Source: an uncultured Peptoniphilus sp.
GTDB taxonomy: Bacteria; Bacillota; Clostridia; Tissierellales; Peptoniphilaceae
NCBI RefSeq assembly: GCF_943913915.1
Contig: NZ_CALUAA010000006.1
Span: 46,654 to 110,653 of the forward strand
Length of the DNA stretch: 64,000 nt
Direction of reading: 5' to 3'
This document shows positions 33,956 to 42,556 of the stretch, in pieces. Position numbers and translations under genes: made by a program. A model generated the notes under the pieces. It was not told the DNA's origin and did not search any database. It saw only the letters and a list, made by a program, of their open reading frames with translations. Positions within the stretch are counted from its first letter, which is position 1. Each line of letters begins with the position of its first letter.

Positions 33956-34524
33956 GAGCGTTGACCTTCTTTCTTGCGATCTTCGAGTTTAGTGACGATA
34001 ATGCCGGAAAAGCCCAGCAACAAAATAATAAAGGCGGTGTTGATATCGGTGAGCATGCCGAGAGCGGTAGCGACGACGATCATTAAGATTGAAAAATTCC
34101 TGTCCTCGTACATGGCCCGTCTCCCCATGCGCCAAGTGGTTAAAAAAAGCACCGCCGAAATAATCCCGCTGATGCCTACGAGGGCGGCGTTGACGTAAAA
34201 GTTTTCGCGAAATTCCTTGTACGCCAGATTAATCGAAAGAATAATTACAAGGCAGGGCAAGACACTGGCGAAGAGACAGGTGGCCGCTCCGAGGGGTCCT
34301 CTCAGACGGTAACCCGTCAATAGAGAGGTGGAAATGGCCATAGCTCCCGGCCCCGATTGAGCGAGGGCAACGATGTCGAGCATTTCATCCTCATCGATCA
34401 GTTTCTGGTGCTCTACAAATTCATCCCGAATAATGGGGACAATGGTGTAGCCGCCGCCGAATGTAAAGGTGTTGATTTTAAAAAAAGTTAAGAATAATTT
34501 CCATAGGGATATACGCTTCTCCAT
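33952..34524 (-). CDS. Chromate transporter, half-size subunit
   Basis: A 190-residue CHR-domain protein with FFKINTFTFGGGYTIVPII and ALAQSGPGAMAISTSLL. The ATG at 34524 has GAGGAGG 6 bp upstream; the frame is open 48 bp further but without a ribosome site. First gene of the unit, partner to the half-size protein at 32370. Confidence 0.88.
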   Translation of the reverse strand: MEKRISLWKLFLTFFKINTFTFGGGYTIVPIIRDEFVEHQKLIDEDEMLDIVALAQSGPGAMAISTSLLTGYRLRGPLGAATCLFASVLPCLVIILSINLAYKEFRENFYVNAALVGISGIISAVLFLTTWRMGRRAMYEDRNFSILMIVVATALGMLTDINTAFIILLLGFSGIIVTKLEDRKKEGQRS

Positions 34525-34587
34525 GCACAACCTCCTCGGAGATAGTATACTGTAATTAGAAAACTGCTTCAAGAAAGGGTGAAGGGA

Positions 34588-35346
34588 ATGAACATCGGCA
34601 TTATCGGTCTCGGCAATATGGGTCGGGCATTTTACGATTTATTTTTAGAGGCGGGGCATTCGCTCTACGTCGCCTGTCCCCACGAAAAAGATATCGACAC
34701 ATTTCAAACGCGGGACAACCGGGAAATCGTCGATCGCTCGGACATTATCTTTTTAGGGGTTAAGCCCTATATGGTGAAATCCGTTATGAAAGAAATTGAA
34801 GATAAAATCGAAGGGCAGACCATCGTCTCTATGGCGGCGGGGGTGGATATTAACGCTCTACGGGTCATGGCGCCTACGGAAAAAATTATCCGCGTGCTTC
34901 CGAACACCCCTATTACCGTGGGAAAAGGGGTTATTGCCTACACGCCCGGCTACGACATGGCGGATGATGAGAAGGAAAGCTTTGAGGAGCTCCTGGCCCC
35001 GGCGGGCCTTATTATGGAAATGGACGAGGCCAATTTAGACATCGTTACCGCCCTTGCCGGCGCCGCTCCGGCTTTTGTCGCCATGATCGTCGAAGCCTTC
35101 TCAGACGGCGCCCTTCAATGCGGCATGAAGAGGGCGGACACCTATAAAATCGCCGCGGCCGCCATCGCCGGAAGCTGTGAACAGCTTCTTAGGGAAGGAC
35201 TCCACCCCGGTCAGTTAAAAGATAAAGTCTGCTCCCCGGGCGGTGCCACCATCGAAGGGGTTCTCGCCATGGAACGTGCCGGCGTCAGGGGCGCTCTTTC
35301 CGATGCCATGATCGAAACGGTAAGAAAAGGAAAATCTTTGGCTTAA
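34588..35346 (+). CDS. proC: Pyrroline-5-carboxylate reductase
   Basis: A 252-residue enzyme of proline synthesis that reduces 1-pyrroline-5-carboxylate with NAD(P)H. The Rossmann motif GIIGLGNMG opens the protein. LPNTPITVGKGVIAY, the GAAPAFVAMIVEA segment and the substrate loop CSPGGATIEGVLAME are present. The ATG at 34588 is preferred over an in-frame GTG nine bases upstream because NIGIIGLGNMG is the usual start and GTGAAGGG precedes it. Divergent from the chromate unit. Confidence 0.93.
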   Translation: MNIGIIGLGNMGRAFYDLFLEAGHSLYVACPHEKDIDTFQTRDNREIVDRSDIIFLGVKPYMVKSVMKEIEDKIEGQTIVSMAAGVDINALRVMAPTEKIIRVLPNTPITVGKGVIAYTPGYDMADDEKESFEELLAPAGLIMEMDEANLDIVTALAGAAPAFVAMIVEAFSDGALQCGMKRADTYKIAAAAIAGSCEQLLREGLHPGQLKDKVCSPGGATIEGVLAMERAGVRGALSDAMIETVRKGKSLA

Positions 35347-35480
35347 TTTAGGAAAAAAGTCTGAAATATCAGGGAATTAGTGTTACAATAGCTCTCTAAG
35401 AATGATAGGAAAGAGTGAACGACACCGAAGCTGGGCGGTGTCGTCCTTTGAATGTAGAAAAGAAATAAGAGGGAGGGTGT
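35347..35480 (+). promoter_or_regulatory. Promoter and leader of the MATE gene
   Basis: CTGAAA (35361-35366), 17-bp spacer, TACAAT (35384-35389). A leader hairpin GACACCG..CGGTGTC lies near 35420-35442 and a GAGGGAGG ribosome site before the ATG. The -10 region shares a 20-base block with the gap at 32.26 kb. Confidence 0.6.
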
Positions 35481-36833
35481 ATGAAACGTGAAAATGTAGA
35501 CTTGACGCAAGGTGTTATCTGGAAGAGTTTGTTGACTTTTACGCTTCCCCTGCTCTTTTCAGCTCTTTTGCAACAACTCTATAACACCGCCGACCTTTTA
35601 ATCGTCGGGCGTTTCGCCGGGAAAGAGGACATGGCCGCCATCGGAGCCTCAGGGGCGATTACCCTGCTTATAGTGGCGCTTTTCATGGGACTTTCCACCG
35701 GAGCATCGGTTCTCGTTGCCCAATACTACGGCGCGAAAAACCGCAAGGAACTTTCGAAAGTCGTGCACACCAACTTCGCCATCGCCATTTACGGAGGCGC
35801 TGTGCTGTCGGTGATCACGATTATTATGTCTCCTCTGTTTTTAAAGTGGATCGCCACGCCGCCTGAGGTTATGGGTCCTGCGACGAGCTATCTGCGGATC
35901 GTATTTGTGGGCATGGTGCCTATTATGCTCTACAATATGGGCTCGGCGGTACTCAGAAGTGCCGGCGACAGTGTGCGCCCCTTTAACTTTTTAGCGGTCT
36001 CCGCCGTTTTAAATATTATTCTGGACCTGATTTTCGTCGGCATTTTCCGCATGGGGGCTATCGGTGCCGGGATCGCCACGGCTGTTGCCCAATCTGTGTC
36101 GGGTTTTCTCATCGTCTACAGCTTAATGCGCACAACGGATATTTACAGACTCAGCTTAAAACGCATTCGCTTCCATAAAGACAGTCTGCGGGATATTGTC
36201 GCCATCGGCCTCCCTGCCGGCATCTCCGGAGCTTTGATCGCCCTTTCCAATGTTATTATTCAGGGTCAGATCAATGTCTTCGGTGCTCAAGCCATCGCCG
36301 GCGCTGCGGCGGCCAACAGAGTCGACGGCTTCGTCTTTACATCCCTTGAGGCCTTCGCCCTCGCCATTACCACCTTTGTGGGTCAAAACATCGGCGCAAG
36401 GAAATCCAAGCGATTGTCCGCGGGGATTAAGACATCGTTAGGAATGACCATGAGCTTTGTCGCCGTCGTATCCTTAGTTCTCGTGATCTTCCGAGACCCC
36501 TTAATGAGCATTTTCAGTACGGATAAGGGTGTTATCTTCTACGGTGCAAAAATGATCTTGATTCTGGCGCCCTTCTACCTGATCTTCTCCATTACGGAAG
36601 TCCTCTCCGGCGCCATTCGGGGAAGCGGCACCTCTATTCCCGTTATGGTCATTACCTTGATCGGCATGTTCATCATTCGTATCGGATGGATTATAATCGC
36701 CATGCCTCGCTTCAACACTATAGACATTATCTACTGGAGCTATCCTATCAGCTGGATTTCTACCTTTATTATGACGGCAGCTTATTTCTTCTTCGGCAAA
36801 TGGCGTGCCGATTTGCCTCAAGAGGAGGAATAA
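35481..36833 (+). CDS. MATE-family efflux transporter
   Basis: A 450-residue, 12-helix protein. LTFTLPLLFSALLQQLYNTAD is the first-helix signature of MATE proteins of the NorM/DinF group, with GLSTGASVLVAQYYGAKN and AITTFVGQNIGARK in the second half. It exports cationic or other toxic compounds with H+ or Na+. GGGAGGGTGT precedes the ATG. A perfect hairpin ends the unit. Confidence 0.92.
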   Translation: MKRENVDLTQGVIWKSLLTFTLPLLFSALLQQLYNTADLLIVGRFAGKEDMAAIGASGAITLLIVALFMGLSTGASVLVAQYYGAKNRKELSKVVHTNFAIAIYGGAVLSVITIIMSPLFLKWIATPPEVMGPATSYLRIVFVGMVPIMLYNMGSAVLRSAGDSVRPFNFLAVSAVLNIILDLIFVGIFRMGAIGAGIATAVAQSVSGFLIVYSLMRTTDIYRLSLKRIRFHKDSLRDIVAIGLPAGISGALIALSNVIIQGQINVFGAQAIAGAAAANRVDGFVFTSLEAFALAITTFVGQNIGARKSKRLSAGIKTSLGMTMSFVAVVSLVLVIFRDPLMSIFSTDKGVIFYGAKMILILAPFYLIFSITEVLSGAIRGSGTSIPVMVITLIGMFIIRIGWIIIAMPRFNTIDIIYWSYPISWISTFIMTAAYFFFGKWRADLPQEEE

Positions 36834-36845
36834 CATAATCATTAG

Positions 36846-36876
36846 AAATCGAGTGAGTTTTTCTCACTCGATTTTT
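36846..36876 (+). terminator. Terminator of the MATE gene
   Basis: AAATCGAGTGAG, TTTTT loop, CTCACTCGATTT, T-run. Confidence 0.92.
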
Positions 36877-36954
36877 TACTTTTCCTATATAAAATGTTCA
36901 CGGAAATCAAAAAGAGCCATGCTAAAATATCAAAAAAGGATAAGGGGGATCTCC

Positions 36955-37659
36955 ATGACTTTAAAAGAAGAATATGTTTCCTTCCTGGGGCCGGGTCACC
37001 TCGTGTACCTGACAGGCTTTTTCCTGGCATTTTATTTTTTAATGAAAAAGAGGAAAGCTCTTCGTGCCCATGCCGATCGGGCGGATAAAATTCTCGCCGG
37101 AATTATTATTTTTCAGCAAATCCTTATGTATGGAACCTATATTTTCCATTACGATTTTATTCTGTCGGAATCTCTGCCTTTTCACGTCTGTCGCGTGGCG
37201 AGCCTCGTGATCTTGGCCTATCTCTTTACAAAAAAACGTACGCTCTACATTATCGGAACGGCTTTCGGCTTTTTCGCCCTCTTAAGCTTCGCCTATCCCC
37301 TCCAGGTCGTGCCCATCAATCACCCCATCGGCTTGAGCTTTTTTATCAGCCACACGGTGAACCTGCTCTTCGGGCTGTACGGCCGCATTACCCGCGGCTA
37401 TAGGATAAGCAATCGGGACTTGCCGGCGGCACTGCGAGCATTTTTTATTTACTTTATCTTCGCCTATTTATTGAACCCCCTCGTAGACGGAAATTATTTT
37501 TACTTTAAAGAGAAGCCCCTGGTGGGGGATATGCCCGACCTCATGTACGTGCCTCTTTGCCTGGCCGTGTCCTCTCTTCTCATAACTTTAGGCATAAAGC
37601 TTTACAGCTCCATGGATCGGCATGGGGTTAAAGAGAGCGAAAAACCTCGCCTATCTTAG
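36955..37659 (+). CDS. TIGR02206/YwaF-like membrane protein
   Basis: A 234-residue protein with about seven helices: FLGPGHLVYLTGFFLAFYFL and SLPFHVCRVASLVILAYLF, with histidine and cysteine in the helix, match the YwaF/TIGR02206 family of Firmicutes. Its function is not known. The longer open frame starts 150 bp upstream inside the MATE terminator, so the ATG at 36955 with TAAGGGGGA was chosen. The 3' end overlaps the convergent Crp-like gene by 32 bp. Confidence 0.75.
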   Translation: MTLKEEYVSFLGPGHLVYLTGFFLAFYFLMKKRKALRAHADRADKILAGIIIFQQILMYGTYIFHYDFILSESLPFHVCRVASLVILAYLFTKKRTLYIIGTAFGFFALLSFAYPLQVVPINHPIGLSFFISHTVNLLFGLYGRITRGYRISNRDLPAALRAFFIYFIFAYLLNPLVDGNYFYFKEKPLVGDMPDLMYVPLCLAVSSLLITLGIKLYSSMDRHGVKESEKPRLS

Positions 37660-38245
37660 AGAAGTGATCTTTATCGATTATGATCTTGCCCCCCGTTCTC
37701 TTTAAAAACCCCTCTTCCTCCAGTTCCTTTAAATAGCGGTAGAGGCTTCTTGAGGGAATGGCCAAAAGATCGGAGAGATCTTCCCGCGTTAAGGGGAGAG
37801 TGTAGGGGAGGGGTCCCTGTGCCATGCGGTAGAGCGTGTAGAGTACGCGTTCCTTCCCGGAAAGATTTTTCTCCCGGGCGCTTCGGCCCATCTCCTCAAC
37901 ATAGAGCGTAGAGATATAGCGGAGCAAAAACTCCAGAACCTCCCTGTCTTTAAAGAGAGGATCTTCCGGGGAAAGGGCGTAGCAGCTGCCCTTTGTAAGG
38001 GCCTTCACGCCGCAGAGAAGAGGCGTATCGGCGAAAGCTTCCACGAGGCCGAAACATTGAGGTGCCGTCATAAAACTCTGTAAAATCCGCTCACCTTCCA
38101 TGTCGAAGCGGGATACCTCCACGGTACCCGATTCCAAAAACAAAATAGCATACTCATCGCTGTCCGGATAGAGAAGCATGTCCCCCTTTTGAAAGTGTCT
38201 GCGTCCGGAAAGCCTTTCCGTTGAAAAAAGCGTAGAGAAATTCAT
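37628..38245 (-). CDS. Crp/Fnr-family transcriptional regulator
   Basis: A 205-residue protein with a cyclic-nucleotide-like beta barrel (residues about 15-110: FQKGDMLLYPDSDEYAILFLESGTVEV) and a C-terminal winged helix (LPLTREDLSDLLAIPSRSLYR). It lacks the N-terminal four-cysteine Fe-S set of FNR, so it is not an FNR-type oxygen sensor. The start at 38245 has CAGGGGG upstream. It is divergent from the YjjI/YjjW pair and separated from it by a palindrome, so it probably controls that pair. Effector unknown. Confidence 0.85.
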   Translation of the reverse strand: MNFSTLFSTERLSGRRHFQKGDMLLYPDSDEYAILFLESGTVEVSRFDMEGERILQSFMTAPQCFGLVEAFADTPLLCGVKALTKGSCYALSPEDPLFKDREVLEFLLRYISTLYVEEMGRSAREKNLSGKERVLYTLYRMAQGPLPYTLPLTREDLSDLLAIPSRSLYRYLKELEEEGFLKRTGGKIIIDKDHFSKIGEVFRSL

Positions 38246-38259
38246 AAAGCCCCCTGAAA

Positions 38260-38282
38260 GATGCCAAATGGCATCTTTTTTT
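38260..38282. promoter_or_regulatory. Palindrome between the Crp-like gene and yjjI
   Basis: GATGCC-AAAT-GGCATC (38260-38275) is a perfect 16-base inverted repeat followed by T residues on the plus strand. It could be the operator of the Crp-like regulator, or a hairpin insulating the divergent genes. Confidence 0.55.
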
Positions 38283-38333
38283 ACTTTCATTCAGTATATA
38301 CTATCCTTAGAAAAAGGGAAAGGGAGACCAAAA

Positions 38334-39869
38334 ATGGAACGTTTTTTTACGATTGAAAGTGTACGGGATGCGGTTAGAGAAATTCAACAAGATACCGCAC
38401 AAACCTACGGACAACAAACGTCTCGTCTTGCAAAAATTGCGGAAAATGTAATGGATTACCCGGTAGGGGAAGAGGACGCTTTTTACGAACTCTACGACAA
38501 GGGTGAAATCTGCGATTTAGACGAAGGCCATGCGCCTTATGCGCCTCGCTATATCCTTCCCGATTACGAAAAATACTTAAAAGAAGGCAGCGACTTTTTA
38601 CGCATGGAACCTCCGAAGACGCTCTTGGAAGCGACGACGGCACTCCTTATTATGTACCATCACGTACCCAGCATAACCCGCTTTCCGGTCTACATCGGCG
38701 CTCTCGACGATCTTCTCGAGCCCTTTGTACAAAAAACCGATCGCAAAGAAGCTGAGGCGATCTTAAGAAACTTCCTCATTCAACTGGATCGTACGGTAGA
38801 CGATTCCTTCTGTCACGCCAATATCGGCCCCTACGAAACGGAAACGGGCAATATTATTTTAGATCTCGTCGAGGAACTTCAAATCGTAACGCCGAATATG
38901 ACGCTTCTTTACGACGAAGACAAGACCCCCGATTCCTTTGCGGAAAAAGCATTGAAGGCGAGCCTTACCTGCGCCAATCCCGCCTTTGCCAATCATAAAT
39001 ACTACAGCAGCGATTTCGGCGATGTAGATTACGGCATCGCTTCCTGCTACAACGCCCTTCCCAAACACGGCGGCGCCTTTACCTTGAGTCGTCTCCGTCT
39101 CAATAAAATCGCGGAAGGCGCCGAAAGCGTGGACGCATTCTTCGAAAACAACTTGCCCCGCGCCATCGACACCATGCTCCATCTTATGGAATCGAAGATT
39201 CAATACCTTGTAGAGGAAACCTCTTTCTTTAAATCCAACTTCCTCGTCACAGAAGATTTCGTTGACATCGACAACTTCGTCGGGCTCTTCGGCATGGTGG
39301 GCCTTGCGGAATGTAGCCAGGAGCTTCTTAAAAAAGAAGGTATCGAGGCGAAATACGGCGTCGACGAATCGGCTGATGGTATGGGTATTCGCGTCATGGA
39401 CTTTATCGACGAGCGGGTTAAAAACTTTAAATCCGCCTACAGCCCCGTATGGAACCATCGCTTTATGCTTCACGCCCAAGTAGGTGCGGCAAACGATGAG
39501 GGCACTACGGCGGCACACCGAATCCCCATCGGTCAGGAACCCGATCTTTATAATCACTTACGACAAGCGGCGAAGTTCCAAAAATACTTCCCCTCCGGCG
39601 TCGGCGATCACTTCCCCTTCGATGAAACGGCGAAGCGCAACCCGAAGGCCGTGCTCGACGTATTTAAAGGCGGCTTTAAACTCGGTAACCGCTACCTTTC
39701 CGCCTACAACGACGACGGCGATCTCATTCGCGTCACCGGCTACCTCGTTAAAAAATCTGACGTGGAAGCTTTTAAAGCCGGCAAACAGGTAAGCTACGAC
39801 ACGGCGCAATACGCAGCCGATCCCCTGACGAAATATGGCATTTTAGACCGAAAAGTTGAAGGCGTCTAA
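38334..39869 (+). CDS. yjjI: YjjI-family glycyl radical enzyme
   Basis: A 511-residue glycyl radical enzyme of the YjjI (DUF3029) family. The glycyl radical loop is RVTGYLV with G469 near the C-terminus; the candidate thiyl cysteine is C238 in GIASCYNALPKHGGAFTLSR. It is shorter than pyruvate formate-lyase and lacks the PFL catalytic Cys-Cys pair. No reaction is assigned to the family in anything I can derive here. AAAGGGAGACC lies before the ATG at 38334. Its stop overlaps the start of the activase gene, as expected for an enzyme-activase pair. Confidence 0.85.
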   Translation: MERFFTIESVRDAVREIQQDTAQTYGQQTSRLAKIAENVMDYPVGEEDAFYELYDKGEICDLDEGHAPYAPRYILPDYEKYLKEGSDFLRMEPPKTLLEATTALLIMYHHVPSITRFPVYIGALDDLLEPFVQKTDRKEAEAILRNFLIQLDRTVDDSFCHANIGPYETETGNIILDLVEELQIVTPNMTLLYDEDKTPDSFAEKALKASLTCANPAFANHKYYSSDFGDVDYGIASCYNALPKHGGAFTLSRLRLNKIAEGAESVDAFFENNLPRAIDTMLHLMESKIQYLVEETSFFKSNFLVTEDFVDIDNFVGLFGMVGLAECSQELLKKEGIEAKYGVDESADGMGIRVMDFIDERVKNFKSAYSPVWNHRFMLHAQVGAANDEGTTAAHRIPIGQEPDLYNHLRQAAKFQKYFPSGVGDHFPFDETAKRNPKAVLDVFKGGFKLGNRYLSAYNDDGDLIRVTGYLVKKSDVEAFKAGKQVSYDTAQYAADPLTKYGILDRKVEGV

Positions 39870-40705
39870 TGTTATATGTCAACAAACTGATTCCCATGAG
39901 CGTCGTCGACGGTCCCGGGAATCGTTTTGCTATATTCCTTCAGGCGTGCAATTTTAACTGCATGTACTGCCATAATCCCGAGACCATTAATCCCTGCATT
40001 CATTGCGGCGATTGCGTAAAAATCTGCCCGGTATCCGCCCTTTCCCTTGAAGAGGGAAAAGTGGTGTGGGATCCCGTGAAATGCGTAGACTGCGACAAGT
40101 GCATCGCCACCTGCACCCACGGCGCGTCGCCGAAAGTGCGGGCCATGGAAGCGGAAGAGATTTTAAAAGAAATCGACGAGGCTCTCCCCTTTATCGAAGG
40201 CATCAGCGTGAGCGGCGGCGAATCCACCTTGCAGGCGGAAGGGCTCATCCCTCTCTTTAAAGGAGCGAAGGAGCGAGGCCTTACGACCCTTATCGACTCC
40301 AACGGCGGCATGGATTTTGCAAAAGGTACCCTCAATGACTTGCTCCGCATCTCCGACGGCGTCATGTTGGATATTAAAGCATGGGATAAAGAAGATCACC
40401 GGAAACTCACGGGGCGAGACAACGGAATCGTAAAAGAAAACCTCGCCTACCTGGCGGAGACGAAAAAACTGGAAGAAGTGCGCCTCGTCCTCTTGGATCA
40501 CCTGGACAACGAACGTACCCTGCGAGGAGTGGCGAAGGTACTGGGAGAACATATTGGCGATGTGGCCATCAAACTTATCAGCTACCGACCCTTCGGCGTA
40601 CGAAAAGATTACGTCGACAAACTGAAAGCGCCTACAGATGAGAGAAAAGCCGAACTCTTAGCCTTGGCGAGAGAGATGGGGTTCAGAGACGTTATCGATA
40701 TTTAA
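39869..40705 (+). CDS. yjjW: YjjW-family glycyl radical enzyme activase
   Basis: A 278-residue radical-SAM activase. The SAM-cluster motif CNFNCMYC is C27/C31/C34, then a two-cluster ferredoxin insert (C43/C46/C49/C53 and C72/C75/C78/C82), then ISVSGGESTLQ as the SAM-binding GGE motif. It installs the radical on the partner glycine of the preceding enzyme using SAM. Its ATG begins on the last base of the YjjI stop codon. Confidence 0.9.
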   Translation: MLYVNKLIPMSVVDGPGNRFAIFLQACNFNCMYCHNPETINPCIHCGDCVKICPVSALSLEEGKVVWDPVKCVDCDKCIATCTHGASPKVRAMEAEEILKEIDEALPFIEGISVSGGESTLQAEGLIPLFKGAKERGLTTLIDSNGGMDFAKGTLNDLLRISDGVMLDIKAWDKEDHRKLTGRDNGIVKENLAYLAETKKLEEVRLVLLDHLDNERTLRGVAKVLGEHIGDVAIKLISYRPFGVRKDYVDKLKAPTDERKAELLALAREMGFRDVIDI

Positions 40706-40730
40706 ACCTGCTCGAGGGCAGGTTTTTTTG
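40705..40730 (+). terminator. Terminator of yjjI-yjjW
   Basis: AACCTGC, TCGAGG loop, GCAGGTT, T-run. Confidence 0.85.
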
Positions 40731-40849
40731 TGTCTTGAATTGACTATCTAAGGGCAACCCAAAGGATTCACTGCAGAGTTGTACTTGACGCGATAATTTG
40801 AGGCGACTAATATGTGCTTAGAAAAAACATTTAAGAGAGGGGAGCGTCT

Positions 40850-41242
40850 ATGGGTTTTCGAGTCGTCATGGCATTTGCCGTGTTTTTAATTCCGGGGATT
40901 ATGGTCTTTTTCGGCTGCAGCATGAGGAATCATCCGCCGAAAACAATTAATGCAGCCTATGGCTACCGCACCGCCATGTCCATGATCAATCAGGACACAT
41001 GGGACTATGCACAGGCCGCCTGCGCCAAGCGGTGGCGAATATGGGGAAGAATTCTCGCCCTTTTTACATTAATGGTTTTGATCCTCGCTCTTCGCCACCC
41101 AAGGGGCGGGGAATGGATGGGTTACTATACCGCCTTTGAAACCGCCGTGCTCTTAGCCACCGTCGCCGCCACGGAAATAGATCTGCGCCGCACCTTCGAT
41201 GCCAAAGGCGCACGACGGGTAGATGGAGACGGAGAGAAATAG
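40850..41242 (+). CDS. SdpI-family membrane protein
   Basis: A 130-residue protein with about four helices. The SdpI signature is NAAYGYRTAMSMINQDTWDYAQ (split at residues 44-65) followed by KRWRIWGRILALF. In Bacillus subtilis SdpI protects against the SdpC toxin and binds the repressor SdpR. No sdpC or sdpR is visible here, so the function may be general. GAGGGGAGCG precedes the ATG. Confidence 0.75.
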   Translation: MGFRVVMAFAVFLIPGIMVFFGCSMRNHPPKTINAAYGYRTAMSMINQDTWDYAQAACAKRWRIWGRILALFTLMVLILALRHPRGGEWMGYYTAFETAVLLATVAATEIDLRRTFDAKGARRVDGDGEK

Positions 41243-41282
41243 CATGCCGACGACATAAGGTGTACGGAAATTTAGAACCATC

Positions 41283-41303
41283 GCCCCGGCAGGGGCCTTT
41301 TTT
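41283..41303 (+). terminator. Terminator of the SdpI-like gene
   Basis: GCCCC, GGCA, GGGGC then T-run. Confidence 0.82.
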
Positions 41304-41386
41304 AATCGAATCTTAGGAAAGATTATATTGTATTAAAAAAAGGGGGGGTATAATAAGAGTAGATACATAGTGAAAAGGAGGATATT

Positions 41387-42517
41387 ATGAAAAAATTACT
41401 TACTCTCGCCCTGGCTCTCGTCATGTTGCCGAGTCTTGCCTTTGCGGAAACACAACCGATCTCTCTGTTTGTAAACGGCATCGATGGAGAAGAGTTTGAA
41501 GAACAACCTGTCATTCGCGACGATCGCCTGTTCCTGCCCCTTCGAAGTGTACTCAACAACATGGTCTTTAAAATCTACTGGGACGGCAAAACTAAAACTG
41601 TGAGTATCGACGACGGCACGGTGGAAATGACCGTAGGCAAGAAGGAATATTATGCACACGGACAAAATAAAACTATGGACGTGGCACCCTTTATTCTAAA
41701 AGATCGCACCTATGTCCCCATTCGTTTTCTCGCCGACGGCATGAAGATCCCCGTAGCCTGGGATGCGAAACACAGAGCGGCGACTGTGGGGGAATATAAG
41801 AGCGCGGCCGCCTTTACCCCGGAAAAGACCGTAACCTACGGCAATGTGACGTTCTCCTTGCCGAAAGATTGGGAAAAGCAGCTGATCATCATCTATGATC
41901 ACAATATGATTACCTTTTACGACAAAAAGAACTACGATGCGGAAAAAGATATGGGCCGCATCGGCGAGGTTCAAAATATAAGAAACCCTTACAAGATCGG
42001 TGTGCCGAAGCTCTTGTTGCATAAGGGCAATTGCTTCTACACCTTCCTCACCTTTTCGAGCGATGTGCAGGTAGTAGATATAGGAAATAAAGAACTTGCG
42101 GAAAGCTACACCCGGTCCAAGGAATTGGTGCGTGAAATTTTAAAAACCGCAGAAGTAAAGGACGATTTCAATGAAGCTGACCGCACAAAAGTAGGCGATA
42201 TCAGCTTCGTGCTCCCTAAATCCTATCGACAAGGTGTCGGTGCGGAAGTGATTGACGGTAAGGTGACTTTCTTCGATAAAGCTAATCACGATCTGAACAA
42301 AGACGCCGGCATTATCGGAAGCTTCCAAACAGTAAAGGCGAAAGATTTGGACGGAATAAAAGAAAATTTCCACATCATTCGATACAACGAAAATGCCTGC
42401 CTCGTCTTCGTCTATGCTAAAGACGAGAAACTCGCCAAAGAAAAAGATCCCGCACTACAAAAAGCCTTCGAGACATCCAAGGAAAGAGTGAGCGATATCC
42501 TACTTACCATAGAATAA
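41387..42517 (+). CDS. Secreted protein with copper amine oxidase-like N-terminal domain
   Basis: A 376-residue exported protein. The signal peptide ends at about residue 20 (PSLAFA-ETQ). Residues about 21-140 are a copper-amine-oxidase N-terminal-like (stalk) domain: LFVNGIDGEEFEEQPVIRDD, RLFLPLRSVLNNM and RTYVPIRFLADGM. Two tandem copies of an unknown domain of about 100 residues follow. Their starts align (FSLPKDWEK and FVLPKSYRQ) and later parts match (MITFYDKKNYDAEKDMGRIG with VTFFDKANHDLNKDAGIIG). No enzymatic site is evident; a wall or surface role is likely. Strong AAAGGAGG site. Confidence 0.75.
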   Translation: MKKLLTLALALVMLPSLAFAETQPISLFVNGIDGEEFEEQPVIRDDRLFLPLRSVLNNMVFKIYWDGKTKTVSIDDGTVEMTVGKKEYYAHGQNKTMDVAPFILKDRTYVPIRFLADGMKIPVAWDAKHRAATVGEYKSAAAFTPEKTVTYGNVTFSLPKDWEKQLIIIYDHNMITFYDKKNYDAEKDMGRIGEVQNIRNPYKIGVPKLLLHKGNCFYTFLTFSSDVQVVDIGNKELAESYTRSKELVREILKTAEVKDDFNEADRTKVGDISFVLPKSYRQGVGAEVIDGKVTFFDKANHDLNKDAGIIGSFQTVKAKDLDGIKENFHIIRYNENACLVFVYAKDEKLAKEKDPALQKAFETSKERVSDILLTIE

Positions 42518-42525
42518 ATAATATA

Positions 42526-42556
42526 GAAAAAAAGAGCCCTGACGGGCTCTTTTTTA
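42526..42556. terminator. Bidirectional terminator
   Basis: AAAGAGCCC, TGAC loop, GGGCTCTTT; flanking A and T runs let it serve the convergent LysR gene too. Confidence 0.88.

Noticed and set aside
36805..36954. N-terminal extension of the YwaF-like protein
   Set aside because: It would run through the MATE terminator hairpin; the ATG at 36955 has a good ribosome site.
40850..41242. Sdp toxin-immunity system around the SdpI-like gene
   Set aside because: No SdpC-, SdpR- or processing-type genes flank it.
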